DNA from: an uncultured Desulfovibrio sp.
Lineage (GTDB): Bacteria > Desulfobacterota > Desulfovibrionia > Desulfovibrionales > Desulfovibrionaceae
Assembly (NCBI RefSeq): GCF_949282365.1
Contig: NZ_CASDOY010000009.1
Location: forward strand, 1 to 56,095
DNA: 56,095 nucleotides
Direction of reading: 5' to 3'
Part shown: piece after piece, positions 15,091-24,196 of the stretch
Numbering within the stretch: the first letter of the stretch is position 1
Layout of the letters: each line of letters begins with the position of its first letter
Notes under the pieces: model-generated
What the model was told of the DNA's origin: nothing
Database searches by the model: none
What the model saw: the letters and a program-made list of their open reading frames with translations, nothing else
Program-made: the position numbers and the translations under genes

Positions 15091-18000
15091 ATGAACATTT
15101 CCCGCATCTTCATCCTCCGTCCCATCGCCACGTCCCTGCTGATGGTGGCCCTGCTGCTTTCCGGGCTGCTGGCCTATCACTATCTGCCCATGGCGGCCCT
15201 GCCGCAGATCGATTATCCCACCATCCAGGTGCAGACCCTGTATCCGGGCGCTTCGTCCGAGGTCATGGCCGCGGTGGTCACCTCGCCGCTGGAACGCCAG
15301 CTGGGCACCATGTCCGGCCTGGTGCAGATGACCTCCCTGTCCTCGGCCGGGGCCTCGGTCATCACCCTGCAGTTCGACCTTTCCGTGCCTCTGGACGTGG
15401 CCGAGCAGGAGGTGCAGGCCGCCATCAACGCGGCGGACAACCTCCTGCCCTCGGAGCTGCCCAACCCGCCGGTCTACAACAAGGTCAACCCGGCGGACCC
15501 GGCCATCATGACCCTGGCGGTCTTCAGCGACGCCATGCCCCTGACCCGTCTGGAAGACCTGGTGGACACGCGCCTGGCGCAGAAGATCTCGCAGATCACC
15601 GGCGTGGGCCTGGTGACCCTTTCGGGCGGGCAGCGGCCCGCGGTGCGGGTGCAGGTCAATCCCTCGGCCCTGGCCTCGGCCGGGCTGACCATGGCCGACG
15701 TGCGTTCGGCCATCGCTTCGGCCAACGTCAACGACGCCAAGGGCAGCTTCGACGGGCCCCAGCGCACCAGCACCATCGACGCCAACGACCAGCTGGCCTC
15801 GGCCGAGGAGTACGCGCGCACCGTCATCGGCTACAAAAACGGCGCGCCCCTGCGCCTGGAAGACGTGGCCACGGTGGAGGAGGGCGCGGAGAACGCCCGT
15901 CTGGCCGCCTATGTGGCCGACGGCGGGCAGGGCTTCCGCCCGGCCATCGTGCTTTCCATCCAGCGCCAGCCCGGGGCCAACGTCATCACCGTGGCCGACA
16001 GCATCACCCGCCTGCTGCCGCAGCTGCAGCAGACCCTGCCCGGCCATGTGCAGGTGCAGGTGGTGACGGACCGCACCACCACCATCCGGGCCACGGTGCA
16101 CGACGTGCAGCTGGAACTGCTGCTGGCCGTGGTCCTGGTCATCGCCGTCATCTGGATCTTCCTGCGCAACGTGCAGGCCACCATCATCCCGGCCCTGGCC
16201 GTGCCCCTGTCGCTGGTGGGCTCGCTGGGCGTCATGTATCTGGCCGGCTATTCGCTCAACAACCTGACCCTCATGGCCCTGGTCATCGCCTCCGGCTTCG
16301 TGGTGGACGATGCCATCGTGGTCATCGAGAACATCAGCCGCTACCTGGAGCACGGCTACAAGCCCCTGCAGGCCGCGCTCATCGGCGCGGGGCAGATCGG
16401 CTTCACCATCATCTCCCTGACCCTCTCCCTGGTGGCGGTGCTCATCCCGCTTTTGTTCATGGGCGACGTGGCCGGGCGTCTGTTCCGCGAGTTCGCCGTC
16501 ACCCTGGCCGTGACCATCCTCATCTCGGCCGTCATCTCCCTGTCCCTGACGCCCATGCTCTGCGCGGTCATGCTGCGGCCGGAGCGCCGCGCGGAAGGGG
16601 GGGGCGGCTTTTTCGCGGCCCTGCTGCGCTGGTATGAAGGCAAGCTGGACTGGGTGCTGGCCCACCAGCGCCTGACCCTGGCCGTGGCCGTGGGCACCCT
16701 GCTGCTCAGCGTGGCCCTGTACGTCCTGGTGCCCAAGGGCTTCTTCCCCACCCAGGACACGGGCGTCATCCAGGGCATCGCGGAATTTCCGCAGGATACG
16801 TCCTTCGCGGCCATGGCCGGCCGCCAGCAGGAGCTCGCCGATCTGCTGCTGGCCGATCCCGCCGTGGAGCGGGTGGCCTTCTTCGTGGGCGTGGACGGCA
16901 TCAACCCCAGCCTGGCCACCTCGCGCCTGACCGTCAACCTCAAGCCGCTGGAGGACCGCGACCGGCGCGCGCCCGCCATCGCCCGCCGCCTCATGGCGCG
17001 GGTGGAGCGGCAGCCGGGCATGAAGCTCTTTTTGCAGCCCGTGCAGGACCTGACCGTGGAGGACCGCGTCTCGCGCACCCAGTACCAGCTTTCGGTGGAG
17101 GCCCTGAGCGACGAACAGCTGGAAAGCTGGATCCCCCGAATGCTGGAGGCCCTGGAGCAGCGCCCGGAACTGAGCCATGTGACCAGCGACCTGCTGGGCC
17201 GGGGCCGCGTGCTCTGGCTGGACATCGACCGCGACGCGGCCAGCCGTCTGGGCGTGAGCATGGACGTCATCGACAACGCCCTCTACGATGCCCTGGGCCA
17301 GCGCCTGATCTCCACCATCTTCACCCAGACCAACCAGTACAAGGTGGTGCTGGAGAGCGCCCCGCAGTTCCGGCGCGGCCCGGACGACGTGGAAAAGATC
17401 TACGTCAAGGGCAGCGACGGCGCGCCCATCCCGCTCTCGGCCCTGGTGCGCATGCAGGAACGCTCCGCGCGCCCGGCCACCATGCGGCAGGGCCAGTTCC
17501 CGGTGGCCACCATCTCCTTCAACGTGGCCGAAGGTTCCTCCCTGGGCGCGGCCGTGAAGGCGGTGGAAGAGACCCTGGCGCGGCTGGAGCTGCCCTCGTC
17601 CCTGCGCTGCCAGTTCCAGGGCGCGGCCCATGCCTTCGCCTCGTCCACGGACAATCAGGTCTGGCTGCTCCTGGCCGCCGTGGTCACCATGTACATCGTG
17701 CTGGGCGTGCTCTACGAGAGCTACATCCATCCCGTGACCATCCTTTCCACCCTGCCGTCGGCGGGCATCGGCGCCGCGCTGGCCCTGATGCTCTGCGGCA
17801 TGGAGCTGGGCGTGGTGGGCATCATCGGCATCATCCTGCTCATCGGCATCGTCAAGAAAAACGCCATCATGATGATCGACTTCGCCCTGGAGGCCGAGCG
17901 GCAGGAAGGCAAGGACCCGCAGGCCGCCATCCGGCAGGCCTGCCTGCTGCGCCTGCGGCCCATCCTCATGACCACCATGGCGGCCCTGCTGGGGGCCCTG

Positions 18001-18186
18001 CCCCTGATGATCGGCTGGGGCATGGGCGCGGAACTGCGCCGTCCCCTGGGCGTGACCATGGTGGGCGGGCTCATCGTCAGCCAGGTGCTGACCCTGTTCA
18101 CCACGCCGGTGGTCTACATCTGGTTCGCGCGGCTGGCCGGGAAGCTGGGCCGCCGTCCCCGGGAGGCCGCTCATGAGCAGGCCTGA
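15091..18186 (+). CDS. mdtB: RND efflux transporter, MdtB-like
   Basis: A 1031-residue inner-membrane proton/drug antiporter of full length for the HAE1 class. It starts MNISRIFILRPIATSLLMVALLL (TM1). The pore region contains YPTIQVQTLYPGASSEVM and the repeat-like VYNKVNPADP. TM4 carries the proton-relay pair in FVVDDAIVVIENISRYLE. The second half repeats the fold, including VLGVLYESYIHPVTILSTLPSAG and GIVKKNAIMMIDFALE. It ends 14 bp inside the next transporter gene. MdtB and MdtC form heterotrimers in E. coli; tandem pairing here implies the same. Confidence 0.9.
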   Translation: MNISRIFILRPIATSLLMVALLLSGLLAYHYLPMAALPQIDYPTIQVQTLYPGASSEVMAAVVTSPLERQLGTMSGLVQMTSLSSAGASVITLQFDLSVPLDVAEQEVQAAINAADNLLPSELPNPPVYNKVNPADPAIMTLAVFSDAMPLTRLEDLVDTRLAQKISQITGVGLVTLSGGQRPAVRVQVNPSALASAGLTMADVRSAIASANVNDAKGSFDGPQRTSTIDANDQLASAEEYARTVIGYKNGAPLRLEDVATVEEGAENARLAAYVADGGQGFRPAIVLSIQRQPGANVITVADSITRLLPQLQQTLPGHVQVQVVTDRTTTIRATVHDVQLELLLAVVLVIAVIWIFLRNVQATIIPALAVPLSLVGSLGVMYLAGYSLNNLTLMALVIASGFVVDDAIVVIENISRYLEHGYKPLQAALIGAGQIGFTIISLTLSLVAVLIPLLFMGDVAGRLFREFAVTLAVTILISAVISLSLTPMLCAVMLRPERRAEGGGGFFAALLRWYEGKLDWVLAHQRLTLAVAVGTLLLSVALYVLVPKGFFPTQDTGVIQGIAEFPQDTSFAAMAGRQQELADLLLADPAVERVAFFVGVDGINPSLATSRLTVNLKPLEDRDRRAPAIARRLMARVERQPGMKLFLQPVQDLTVEDRVSRTQYQLSVEALSDEQLESWIPRMLEALEQRPELSHVTSDLLGRGRVLWLDIDRDAASRLGVSMDVIDNALYDALGQRLISTIFTQTNQYKVVLESAPQFRRGPDDVEKIYVKGSDGAPIPLSALVRMQERSARPATMRQGQFPVATISFNVAEGSSLGAAVKAVEETLARLELPSSLRCQFQGAAHAFASSTDNQVWLLLAAVVTMYIVLGVLYESYIHPVTILSTLPSAGIGAALALMLCGMELGVVGIIGIILLIGIVKKNAIMMIDFALEAERQEGKDPQAAIRQACLLRLRPILMTTMAALLGALPLMIGWGMGAELRRPLGVTMVGGLIVSQVLTLFTTPVVYIWFARLAGKLGRRPREAAHEQA

Positions 18187-21100
18187 GGAGACGCCGCGGG
18201 CCGCCGCGCCCGGAAAGGAGGACAGCCACGCCCGTGAAGGGCAGGAACTGGCCCTGGCCGGGGAACGGCGCAAACGCTTCGGCCCGGAGTTCATCCCCCT
18301 CAACCTGTCCGCGCCCTTCATCCGCCGGCCCGTGGCCACCACCCTGCTGACCATCGCCGTGACCCTGGCGGGCATGGTGGCCTTCTTCCTGCTGCCCGTG
18401 GCGCCCCTGCCCGAAGTGGACTTCCCCGTGGTCAGGGTGCAGGCCAGCATGCCCGGGGCCAGCCCCGAGACCATGGCCTCCACCGTGGCCACGCCGCTGG
18501 AACGGGCCCTGGGCCGCATCGCCGGCGTGACGGAGATGACCTCCAGCAGCAGTCTGGGCTCCACGCGCGTCATCCTCCAGTTCGACCTGGACAGGGACAT
18601 CAACGGCGCGGCCCGCGATGTGCAGGCGGCCATCAACGCGGCCCGTTCCACCCTGCCCACCATGCCGTCCAATCCCACCTACCGCAAGGTGAACCCCTCG
18701 GGCGCGCCCATCCTCATCCTCTCCGTCACCTCGGACGTCCTGAGCCGCACCCAGCTCTACGACGCGGCCTCCACGGTGCTGGCCCAGAAGATCAGCCAGA
18801 TAGCCGGCGTGGGCGAAGTGACCGTGGGCGGCGGCGCGCTGCCCGCCGTGCGCGTGGACGTCTCGCCCGACGCCCTGCACCGCACGGGCCTGTCCATGGA
18901 GGACGTGCGCACGGCCCTCAACGGAGCCAATGCCTTTTTGCCCAAGGGACGGCTGGAGAACGAGAGCCTTTCGTGGATCGTGGCGGCCAGCGACCAGCTG
19001 CGCACCGCGGCCCAGTACCGCAAGGTCATCGTGGCCGAGCGCGACGGCGTGGCCATCCGTCTGGGGGACGTGGCCACAGTGACCGACTCCAGCCAGGACA
19101 TCCGCCAGATGGCCCTTTCCAACGGCAAGCCGTCCATCCTGCTCATCGTGTTCCGTTCGCCCGGGGCCAACATCATCGAGACCGTGGACAGGGTGAAGGC
19201 CATGGTGCCGCAGCTGCGTTCCTGGCTGCCCGAGAGCGCGAACCTTTCGGTACGCATGGACCGCTCGCAGACCATCCGCGCCTCGCTGCACGAGGTGGAG
19301 AAGAGCCTGCTCCTGTCCATGGCTCTGGTGGTGCTGGTGGTCTTCCTCTTTTTGCGCAACGGCCGCGCCACCAGCATCCCGGCCGTGGCCGCGCCGGTCT
19401 CGCTCATCGGCACCTTCGGCGTCATGTACCTGTGCGGCTACACCCTGGACAACCTCTCGCTCATGGCCCTGACCGTGGCCACGGGCTTTGTGGTGGACGA
19501 CGCCATCGTGGTGCTGGAGAATATCGTGCGCCGCCTGGAGATGGGCGAAAAACCTCTGCGGGCCGCCCTGCGCGGCGCGCGCGAGGTGGGCTTCACGGTC
19601 ATTTCCATCTCCCTGTCCCTGGTGGCGGTCTTCATCCCCATCCTGTTCATGGGCGGCGTGGTGGGCCGCCTGTTCCGCGAGTTCTCCGTGGTGCTGGCCA
19701 CGGCCGTGCTGGTCTCCATGCTGGTCTCCCTGACCACCACGCCCATGATGTGCGCCACCCTGCTGCGTCCCTTCGACGAGGAACTGGCGCGCCGCAGCGC
19801 CCGCCTGCGCGGCAAGGCCCCGGAAGAGCAGGGACTGCCCACCCGTCTGGGGCGTCTGTGGGGCCGCTTCCTGGCCGCCATGCAGGACGGCTACACCCGC
19901 AGCCTCTCTGTGGTGCTGGACCACTGGCGCCTGACCCTGCTGGTGCTGTTTTTGGTGGTGGCGGCCAATATCTGGATGTACATCGTGGTGCCCAAGGGCT
20001 TCTTCCCCCAGCAGGACACGGGCGTCATCATGGGCGGCATCCGGGCGGACCAGAGCGCCTCCTTCCAGGACATGGAGGTCAAGCTGGCCAAGCTGGTGCG
20101 CATCCTCAGCGCCGACCCGGCGGTGGACCAGGTCTCGGCGCACATCTCGGGCGGCCGCGGGGGCGGCGGGGTGTTCATCTCCCTCAAGCCGCTGGAGGAA
20201 CGCGGCATCAGCGCCCAGCAGGTCATCGCCCGCCTGCGCGGCAAGATGTCCTCGGAGCCGGGCCTGCAGATCTTTTTGCAGGCCGCGCAGGACATCATGA
20301 TGGGCGGCCGCAGCTCCCGCTCCCAGTACCAGTACACCCTGCAGGCCGACGACCTGGACAGTCTGCGCCGCTGGGGCCGCCGCCTGCAGCAGGAATTCAC
20401 GGGCATCCCCATCCTCAAGGACGTGGACAGCGACATCGAGGAACGCGGCCTGCAGACCATGCTGACCGTCAACCGCGACGCCCTGGCCCGGCTGGGCCTG
20501 ACCATGCGCGATGTGGACGCGGCCCTGAACAATGCCTTCGGCCAGCGCCAGGTCAGCACCATCTATGAGGAGAAGAACCAGTACCGCGTGGTGCTGGAAT
20601 ACGCCCTGCCCTGGCTGGAAGGCGAGGATTCGCTGGGCATGGTCTGGCTGCCGGGCCGCGACGGCGCCGTGCCCCTGCTGGGCGTGGCCGAGGTCTCGCC
20701 GGCTTTCGCGCCCCTGTCCGTGGCCCATCAGGGACAGTTCGCGGCCGTGACCCTGTCCTTCAACCTGGCGGACGGCGCGTCCCTGTCCCAGGCCCAGGCC
20801 GCCATCAACGAAGCGCGCGTGCGCATCGGCATGCCGTCCACCATCGTGGGCAGCTTCCAGGGCACGGCCAAGATGTACAGCGATACGGTCCGGGACCAGG
20901 CCCTGCTCATCCTGGCCGCGCTGGCCGCGCTCTACATCGTGCTGGGCGTGCTCTACGAAAGCCTCATCCACCCCCTGACCATCCTTTCCACCCTGCCGTC
21001 GGCGGGCATCGGGGCCCTGCTGGCCCTGCAGGCCTGCGGCATGGAATTCAGCGTCATCGCCCTCATCGGCGTGCTGCTGCTCTGCGGCATCGTCAAAAAG

Positions 21101-21463
21101 AACGCCATCATGATGATCGACTTTGCCATCGACGCCGCGCGCAGCCGCAACCTGCCCCCGCGCGAGGCCATCCACGAGGCCTGCCGCCTGCGCTTCCGGC
21201 CCATCATGATGACCACGGCCGCCGCCATCCTCGGGGCCGTGCCCCTGGCCCTGGGCCAGGGCGACGGCGCGGAGATCCGCCAGCCCCTGGGCATCACCAT
21301 CGTGGGCGGCCTGCTGGTGAGCCAGCTGCTGACCCTGTACACCACGCCCGTGGTCTACCTCTGCCTGGACCGCGCCCGTCTGCGCTGGCGGCGGCGCTGG
21401 TGGCGGCTGCGCTACGGCGAGCGCAAGGCGGCCCTGCTGTCCGTGCTCTGCCGTCAAGGCTAG
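18173..21463 (+). CDS. mdtC: RND efflux transporter, MdtC-like
   Basis: A 1096-residue transporter, partner of the preceding gene, which it overlaps by 14 bp. GGGAGG lies before ATG 18173. The first ~45 residues are a hydrophilic extension rich in Glu, Ala and Arg that is not typical of MdtC. TM1 follows at LSAPFIRRPVATTLLTIAVTLAG. Motifs include FVVDDAIVVLENIVRRLE (proton relay, TM4), LRNGRATSIPAVAAPVSLIGTF in the same bundle, and GIVKKNAIMMIDFAID in the second half. Residues around 650-660 (SGGRGGGGVF) form a Gly-rich loop. It exports amphipathic compounds, substrates unknown. Confidence 0.9.
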   Translation: MSRPEETPRAAAPGKEDSHAREGQELALAGERRKRFGPEFIPLNLSAPFIRRPVATTLLTIAVTLAGMVAFFLLPVAPLPEVDFPVVRVQASMPGASPETMASTVATPLERALGRIAGVTEMTSSSSLGSTRVILQFDLDRDINGAARDVQAAINAARSTLPTMPSNPTYRKVNPSGAPILILSVTSDVLSRTQLYDAASTVLAQKISQIAGVGEVTVGGGALPAVRVDVSPDALHRTGLSMEDVRTALNGANAFLPKGRLENESLSWIVAASDQLRTAAQYRKVIVAERDGVAIRLGDVATVTDSSQDIRQMALSNGKPSILLIVFRSPGANIIETVDRVKAMVPQLRSWLPESANLSVRMDRSQTIRASLHEVEKSLLLSMALVVLVVFLFLRNGRATSIPAVAAPVSLIGTFGVMYLCGYTLDNLSLMALTVATGFVVDDAIVVLENIVRRLEMGEKPLRAALRGAREVGFTVISISLSLVAVFIPILFMGGVVGRLFREFSVVLATAVLVSMLVSLTTTPMMCATLLRPFDEELARRSARLRGKAPEEQGLPTRLGRLWGRFLAAMQDGYTRSLSVVLDHWRLTLLVLFLVVAANIWMYIVVPKGFFPQQDTGVIMGGIRADQSASFQDMEVKLAKLVRILSADPAVDQVSAHISGGRGGGGVFISLKPLEERGISAQQVIARLRGKMSSEPGLQIFLQAAQDIMMGGRSSRSQYQYTLQADDLDSLRRWGRRLQQEFTGIPILKDVDSDIEERGLQTMLTVNRDALARLGLTMRDVDAALNNAFGQRQVSTIYEEKNQYRVVLEYALPWLEGEDSLGMVWLPGRDGAVPLLGVAEVSPAFAPLSVAHQGQFAAVTLSFNLADGASLSQAQAAINEARVRIGMPSTIVGSFQGTAKMYSDTVRDQALLILAALAALYIVLGVLYESLIHPLTILSTLPSAGIGALLALQACGMEFSVIALIGVLLLCGIVKKNAIMMIDFAIDAARSRNLPPREAIHEACRLRFRPIMMTTAAAILGAVPLALGQGDGAEIRQPLGITIVGGLLVSQLLTLYTTPVVYLCLDRARLRWRRRWWRLRYGERKAALLSVLCRQG

Positions 21464-21543
21464 GGCGTGACACCGCGATGCGCGGGAAGGGGCACGTCGC
21501 GCCATCCCGGCGTGGCCCGGTGGGCGATGCACGGCTGAACGGG

Positions 21544-21585
21544 GGGAAGGGAGCCCCGTGGCCCGCGCACGGGGGACTCCTTCCC
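21544..21585. terminator. Large imperfect hairpin after mdtC
   Basis: Arms at 21544-21560 (GGGAAGGGAGCCCCGTG) and 21568-21585 form a ~17-bp imperfect stem with a 7-nt loop. It lies 80 bp past the mdtC stop. There is no clear T-run, so it may be a terminator helped by other factors or an RNA-stabilising hairpin. Confidence 0.45.
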
Positions 21586-21872
21586 TCGTGCCCTCCATCC
21601 CCCCCAACGCGCTTTTACAAGGAGGATGGAAAAGGCCCGGGAAGGCCATGGTCCTGCCCGGGCGACCGTCACCCGGGGCGGAGCAGGGCGACGGCACTGT
21701 TCCGCCCGCCTCCGTCCCTCCGGCCCACCGCCCCCGGAAAACGCCGCTTGCCGGGGCATCAGGGAAGGCTCCGCGCAGGGACGAAGGAACGTGTTTTTCA
21801 GCATGTCATGCCACACTGCCGGGGAGCGTCCCGGGACGCGTCCTCCCCTTGGACACAGCCTGCGGAGGGAGT
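21586..21872. other. Intergenic region before the aminotransferase gene
   Basis: GC-rich spacer forming the rest of the 409-bp gap after mdtC. No gene is supported. An AAGGAGG at about 21620 has no sensible reading frame behind it. The aminotransferase ribosome site GGAGGGAG is at 21864-21871. Confidence 0.5.
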
Positions 21873-23003
21873 ATGAGGATCAGGGATTTCGGACTGGAGA
21901 TCTTTTTCGGACGCCATGAATTCAGCGCACCGTACCTGCTGGCGCAGTCGGACTGCGAATCCCTGAGCATCCGCCAGTTGCTGGATATGGAGCCGGGCGC
22001 GCGGGAGCCCTTTCTGGACACCTGGCTGGGCTACAGCGAGAACGACGGGGCCCCGGCCCTGCGGGAAGCGGTCGCCGCCCTGTACACGCACTGCGGCCCG
22101 GAAAACGTGCTCATGCATGCGGGCGCGCAGGAGGCCATCTTCGCCGCGCTCAACGTGCTGGTGGAGCCGGGCGCGCATGTGATCTGCCAGTTCCCCACCT
22201 ATCAGTCGCTCTATGAAGTGGCCCGGGCCGCGGGCTGCGGGCTTTCCTTCTGGCCGCTGCATCAGGGACGGGAAGGCTGGTACTGCGACCTTGACGAGCT
22301 GGAAGGGCTCATCACGCCCGAAACGCGCCTGCTGGTGCTGAATACGCCCAACAACCCCACCGGCCATGCCCTGTCGGCCGGAGAGCGGCAGCGCGTCTGC
22401 GAGCTGGCCCGCCGTCACGGCCTGCGCATCCTGGCCGATGAAGTCTACCGGGGCCTGGAAGCGCCGGAGGCCGTGCCGCCCGCCTTCTGCGATATCTACG
22501 AGCGGGCCTTTTCCGTGGGCGTGCTCTCCAAGGCCTACGGCCTGCCGGGCCTGCGCCTGGGCTGGATCGTCTCGCAGGAGCGGGATGCCATCGGCGCCCT
22601 GAGCCGCTACAAGAACTATCTCAGCATCTGCTGCCCCACACCGTCCGAAGCCCTGGCCCTGCTGGCCCTGAAGCACGGCCCGGCCATCCTGGCCCGCAAC
22701 CGGACCATCATCGCCCGCAACCTTCAGGTGGCGGCGGATTTCTTCGCCCGGCACGGGCACGTCTTCCGCGCCAATCCGCCCCAGGCAGGGCCCATCGCCT
22801 TCCACGCCCTGCAGCCGGATTTCGCGGCCCGCTTCGGCTCGGCCCTGGCCTTCTGCGAACATCTGGCCCGGTCCGCCGGGGTGCTGCTCCTGCCCGGCAA
22901 CGTCTACGACATGCAGGCGCCCTATGTGCGCATGGGCTACGGCCGCGCCAGCTTCGCCACCAACCTGGCCGTGCTGGAAGCCTGGTTGCGCCGGAACGCC
23001 TAG
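21873..23003 (+). CDS. PLP-dependent class I/II aminotransferase
   Basis: A 376-residue fold-type I enzyme. It shows the class I/II signatures: LNTPNNPTGH (substrate and cofactor binding Asn), ADEVYRGLE (Asp contacting the pyridine nitrogen, then Tyr), and the Schiff-base lysine in GVLSKAYGLPGLRLGW. An Arg near the C-terminus (YVRMGYGRASF) would bind the substrate carboxylate. The N-terminus RIRDFGLEIFFGRHEFSAPYLLAQSDCESL is shared, from memory, with a subgroup that includes capreomycidine-synthase-like proteins, so the substrate is open. GGAGGGAG precedes ATG 21873. It appears to be a single-gene unit. Confidence 0.8.
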   Translation: MRIRDFGLEIFFGRHEFSAPYLLAQSDCESLSIRQLLDMEPGAREPFLDTWLGYSENDGAPALREAVAALYTHCGPENVLMHAGAQEAIFAALNVLVEPGAHVICQFPTYQSLYEVARAAGCGLSFWPLHQGREGWYCDLDELEGLITPETRLLVLNTPNNPTGHALSAGERQRVCELARRHGLRILADEVYRGLEAPEAVPPAFCDIYERAFSVGVLSKAYGLPGLRLGWIVSQERDAIGALSRYKNYLSICCPTPSEALALLALKHGPAILARNRTIIARNLQVAADFFARHGHVFRANPPQAGPIAFHALQPDFAARFGSALAFCEHLARSAGVLLLPGNVYDMQAPYVRMGYGRASFATNLAVLEAWLRRNA

Positions 23004-23344
23004 GGTGTATTGAAATAAATTTCACAACTATTTCAAATAAATAAAAATGACTGTCAGGCATGCCTGTGAAGGCTGCTTGCCGCATGCTCCCGCGCCCATC
23101 TGAAAGAGCGCGCTGGGGAAAGGGGGGCTTTCCCTTCCCTCCGAAAACAAGTTGCGGACAGTGTCGACACGCCCTGGTTCCGCATGAGAGGGACTGCGCG
23201 CTGCGGGAAGGGATTCCATCCTTTCCCCAATGTGCTTTGGCAGGAGAGGGGCGCTTCGGGCAGATGCCTGTTCCGCCGGCAAAAAATGCCGCAGCATATG
23301 TCATGTGCTGCCATCGTCATGCGACGGTTCGAGCGGGGGAAAGA
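23004..23344. promoter_or_regulatory. Intergenic region with AT-rich dyad and palindrome
   Basis: A 341-bp stretch with no gene. It begins AT-rich and contains a perfect dyad TTGAAATA-N11-TATTTCAA (23010-23036) and a 12-bp palindrome CAGGCATGCCTG (23055-23066). Mixed-composition sequence follows up to the next gene. The dyad may be an operator or the end of the aminotransferase transcript. Confidence 0.4.
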
Positions 23345-23905
23345 ATGAGACTGATATGCTTTAATATAGGCTGGATGAAATATTATGACGGACAAGATGA
23401 TATCATCTCGAATTTCAAATATGTAAAAGAGCATAAGACAGGCGAGGAGATATTCAATTTCACAAAAAGGGATGGTTATTGTTACGGAAATGTTCCCATT
23501 AGATATATCGACGGACGATCCGTCGCTCTCCACATCGAAAGGATAGGCGCAGACAAAGATGCCATGTCTGTTGATGAGGTGACAGTCGTCTTTTTTTCAC
23601 GCCATCCCGTAAAGAAAAAAAGCTATGTCGTCGGCTGGTACCGGAACGCTGTTGTCTTCAGAAAAGAACAGCGGGAACAGTGGCAGGGGATGGAATTGAA
23701 ATATTCGGCAAAAGCGCGCTATGAAGATTGTGTATGCGTGCGAGAAGATGAACGCTGTTTCGAGATACCTTCAGGGCGGGTACTGAAGGGTGGCTATGGG
23801 CAGGGGACCCAGTGGTATGCGGATGCGGACGAACCGGCCATCACGGCACTGCGGACCCGCCTCATGGCGTACATCGCCCGGTCTTCCTCTGCGACTCGTC
23901 CCTGA
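23345..23905 (+). CDS. AT-rich gene of unknown function, possibly a defence-type N-terminal domain
   Basis: A 186-residue protein beginning MRLICFNIGWMKYYDGQDD. Its base composition is strikingly lower in GC than all neighbours and it uses A/T-ending codons, which points to recent acquisition. The middle segment VDEVTVVFFSRHPVKKKSYVVGWYRNAVVFRK reminds me of a domain found at the N-terminus of some HNH or restriction-type proteins, but here no nuclease domain follows. That link is from memory and weak. No signal peptide or membrane segment is seen. GGGGAAAG precedes ATG 23345. The stop is five bases before the first copy of a ~197-bp direct repeat. Confidence 0.6.
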   Translation: MRLICFNIGWMKYYDGQDDIISNFKYVKEHKTGEEIFNFTKRDGYCYGNVPIRYIDGRSVALHIERIGADKDAMSVDEVTVVFFSRHPVKKKSYVVGWYRNAVVFRKEQREQWQGMELKYSAKARYEDCVCVREDERCFEIPSGRVLKGGYGQGTQWYADADEPAITALRTRLMAYIARSSSATRP

Positions 23906-23910
23906 TGAAA

Positions 23911-24108
23911 CAAAGGACGCCGCGATGGCGTCCTTGGTGCCCTCCCGGAAGGGGGGAAGGTTCGGAAAGTCGTTCAAGGGGAAAGCGTCAGAAGGCGCGG
24001 CACGGCAACGGCCCTGTCCGTTCCGCCCCTGGACACGAGGCGGCGACGGGGACCTGTGCCCGTAGCCGGAAAAGTGTTTCGGCAGAGGGGCCGGGGAGGG
24101 GCCGCTGG
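23911..24108. repeat. ~198-bp direct repeat, copy 1 (flanks fic)
   Basis: Hand alignment with the copy at 25507-25703 gives about 95% identity with three small indels, in the same orientation. It starts with a hairpin AAGGACGCC-GCGAT-GGCGTCCTT (23913-23935). The two copies bracket the fic gene and its control region. The open frames through the repeat have no recognisable product. Confidence 0.9.
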
Positions 24109-24196
24109 GCCGTACAGGGCCCCTTCGAGGCTATCATTGCAGTCAGTTCTTGCCGCAAGCCCCGTCCCGGATCGTCCCCCCGGAACGCGGCCCTCA

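Noticed and set aside
13780..18678. A 1632-codon open frame on the minus strand opposite mdtA-mdtB
   Set aside because: It lies exactly antisense to well-supported genes, is rich in His, Gln, Gly and Asp as expected from GC-biased codon complements, and has no recognisable domain.
18098..21697. A 1199-codon minus-strand frame opposite mdtC
   Set aside because: Composition shadow of mdtC; same amino-acid bias and no motif.
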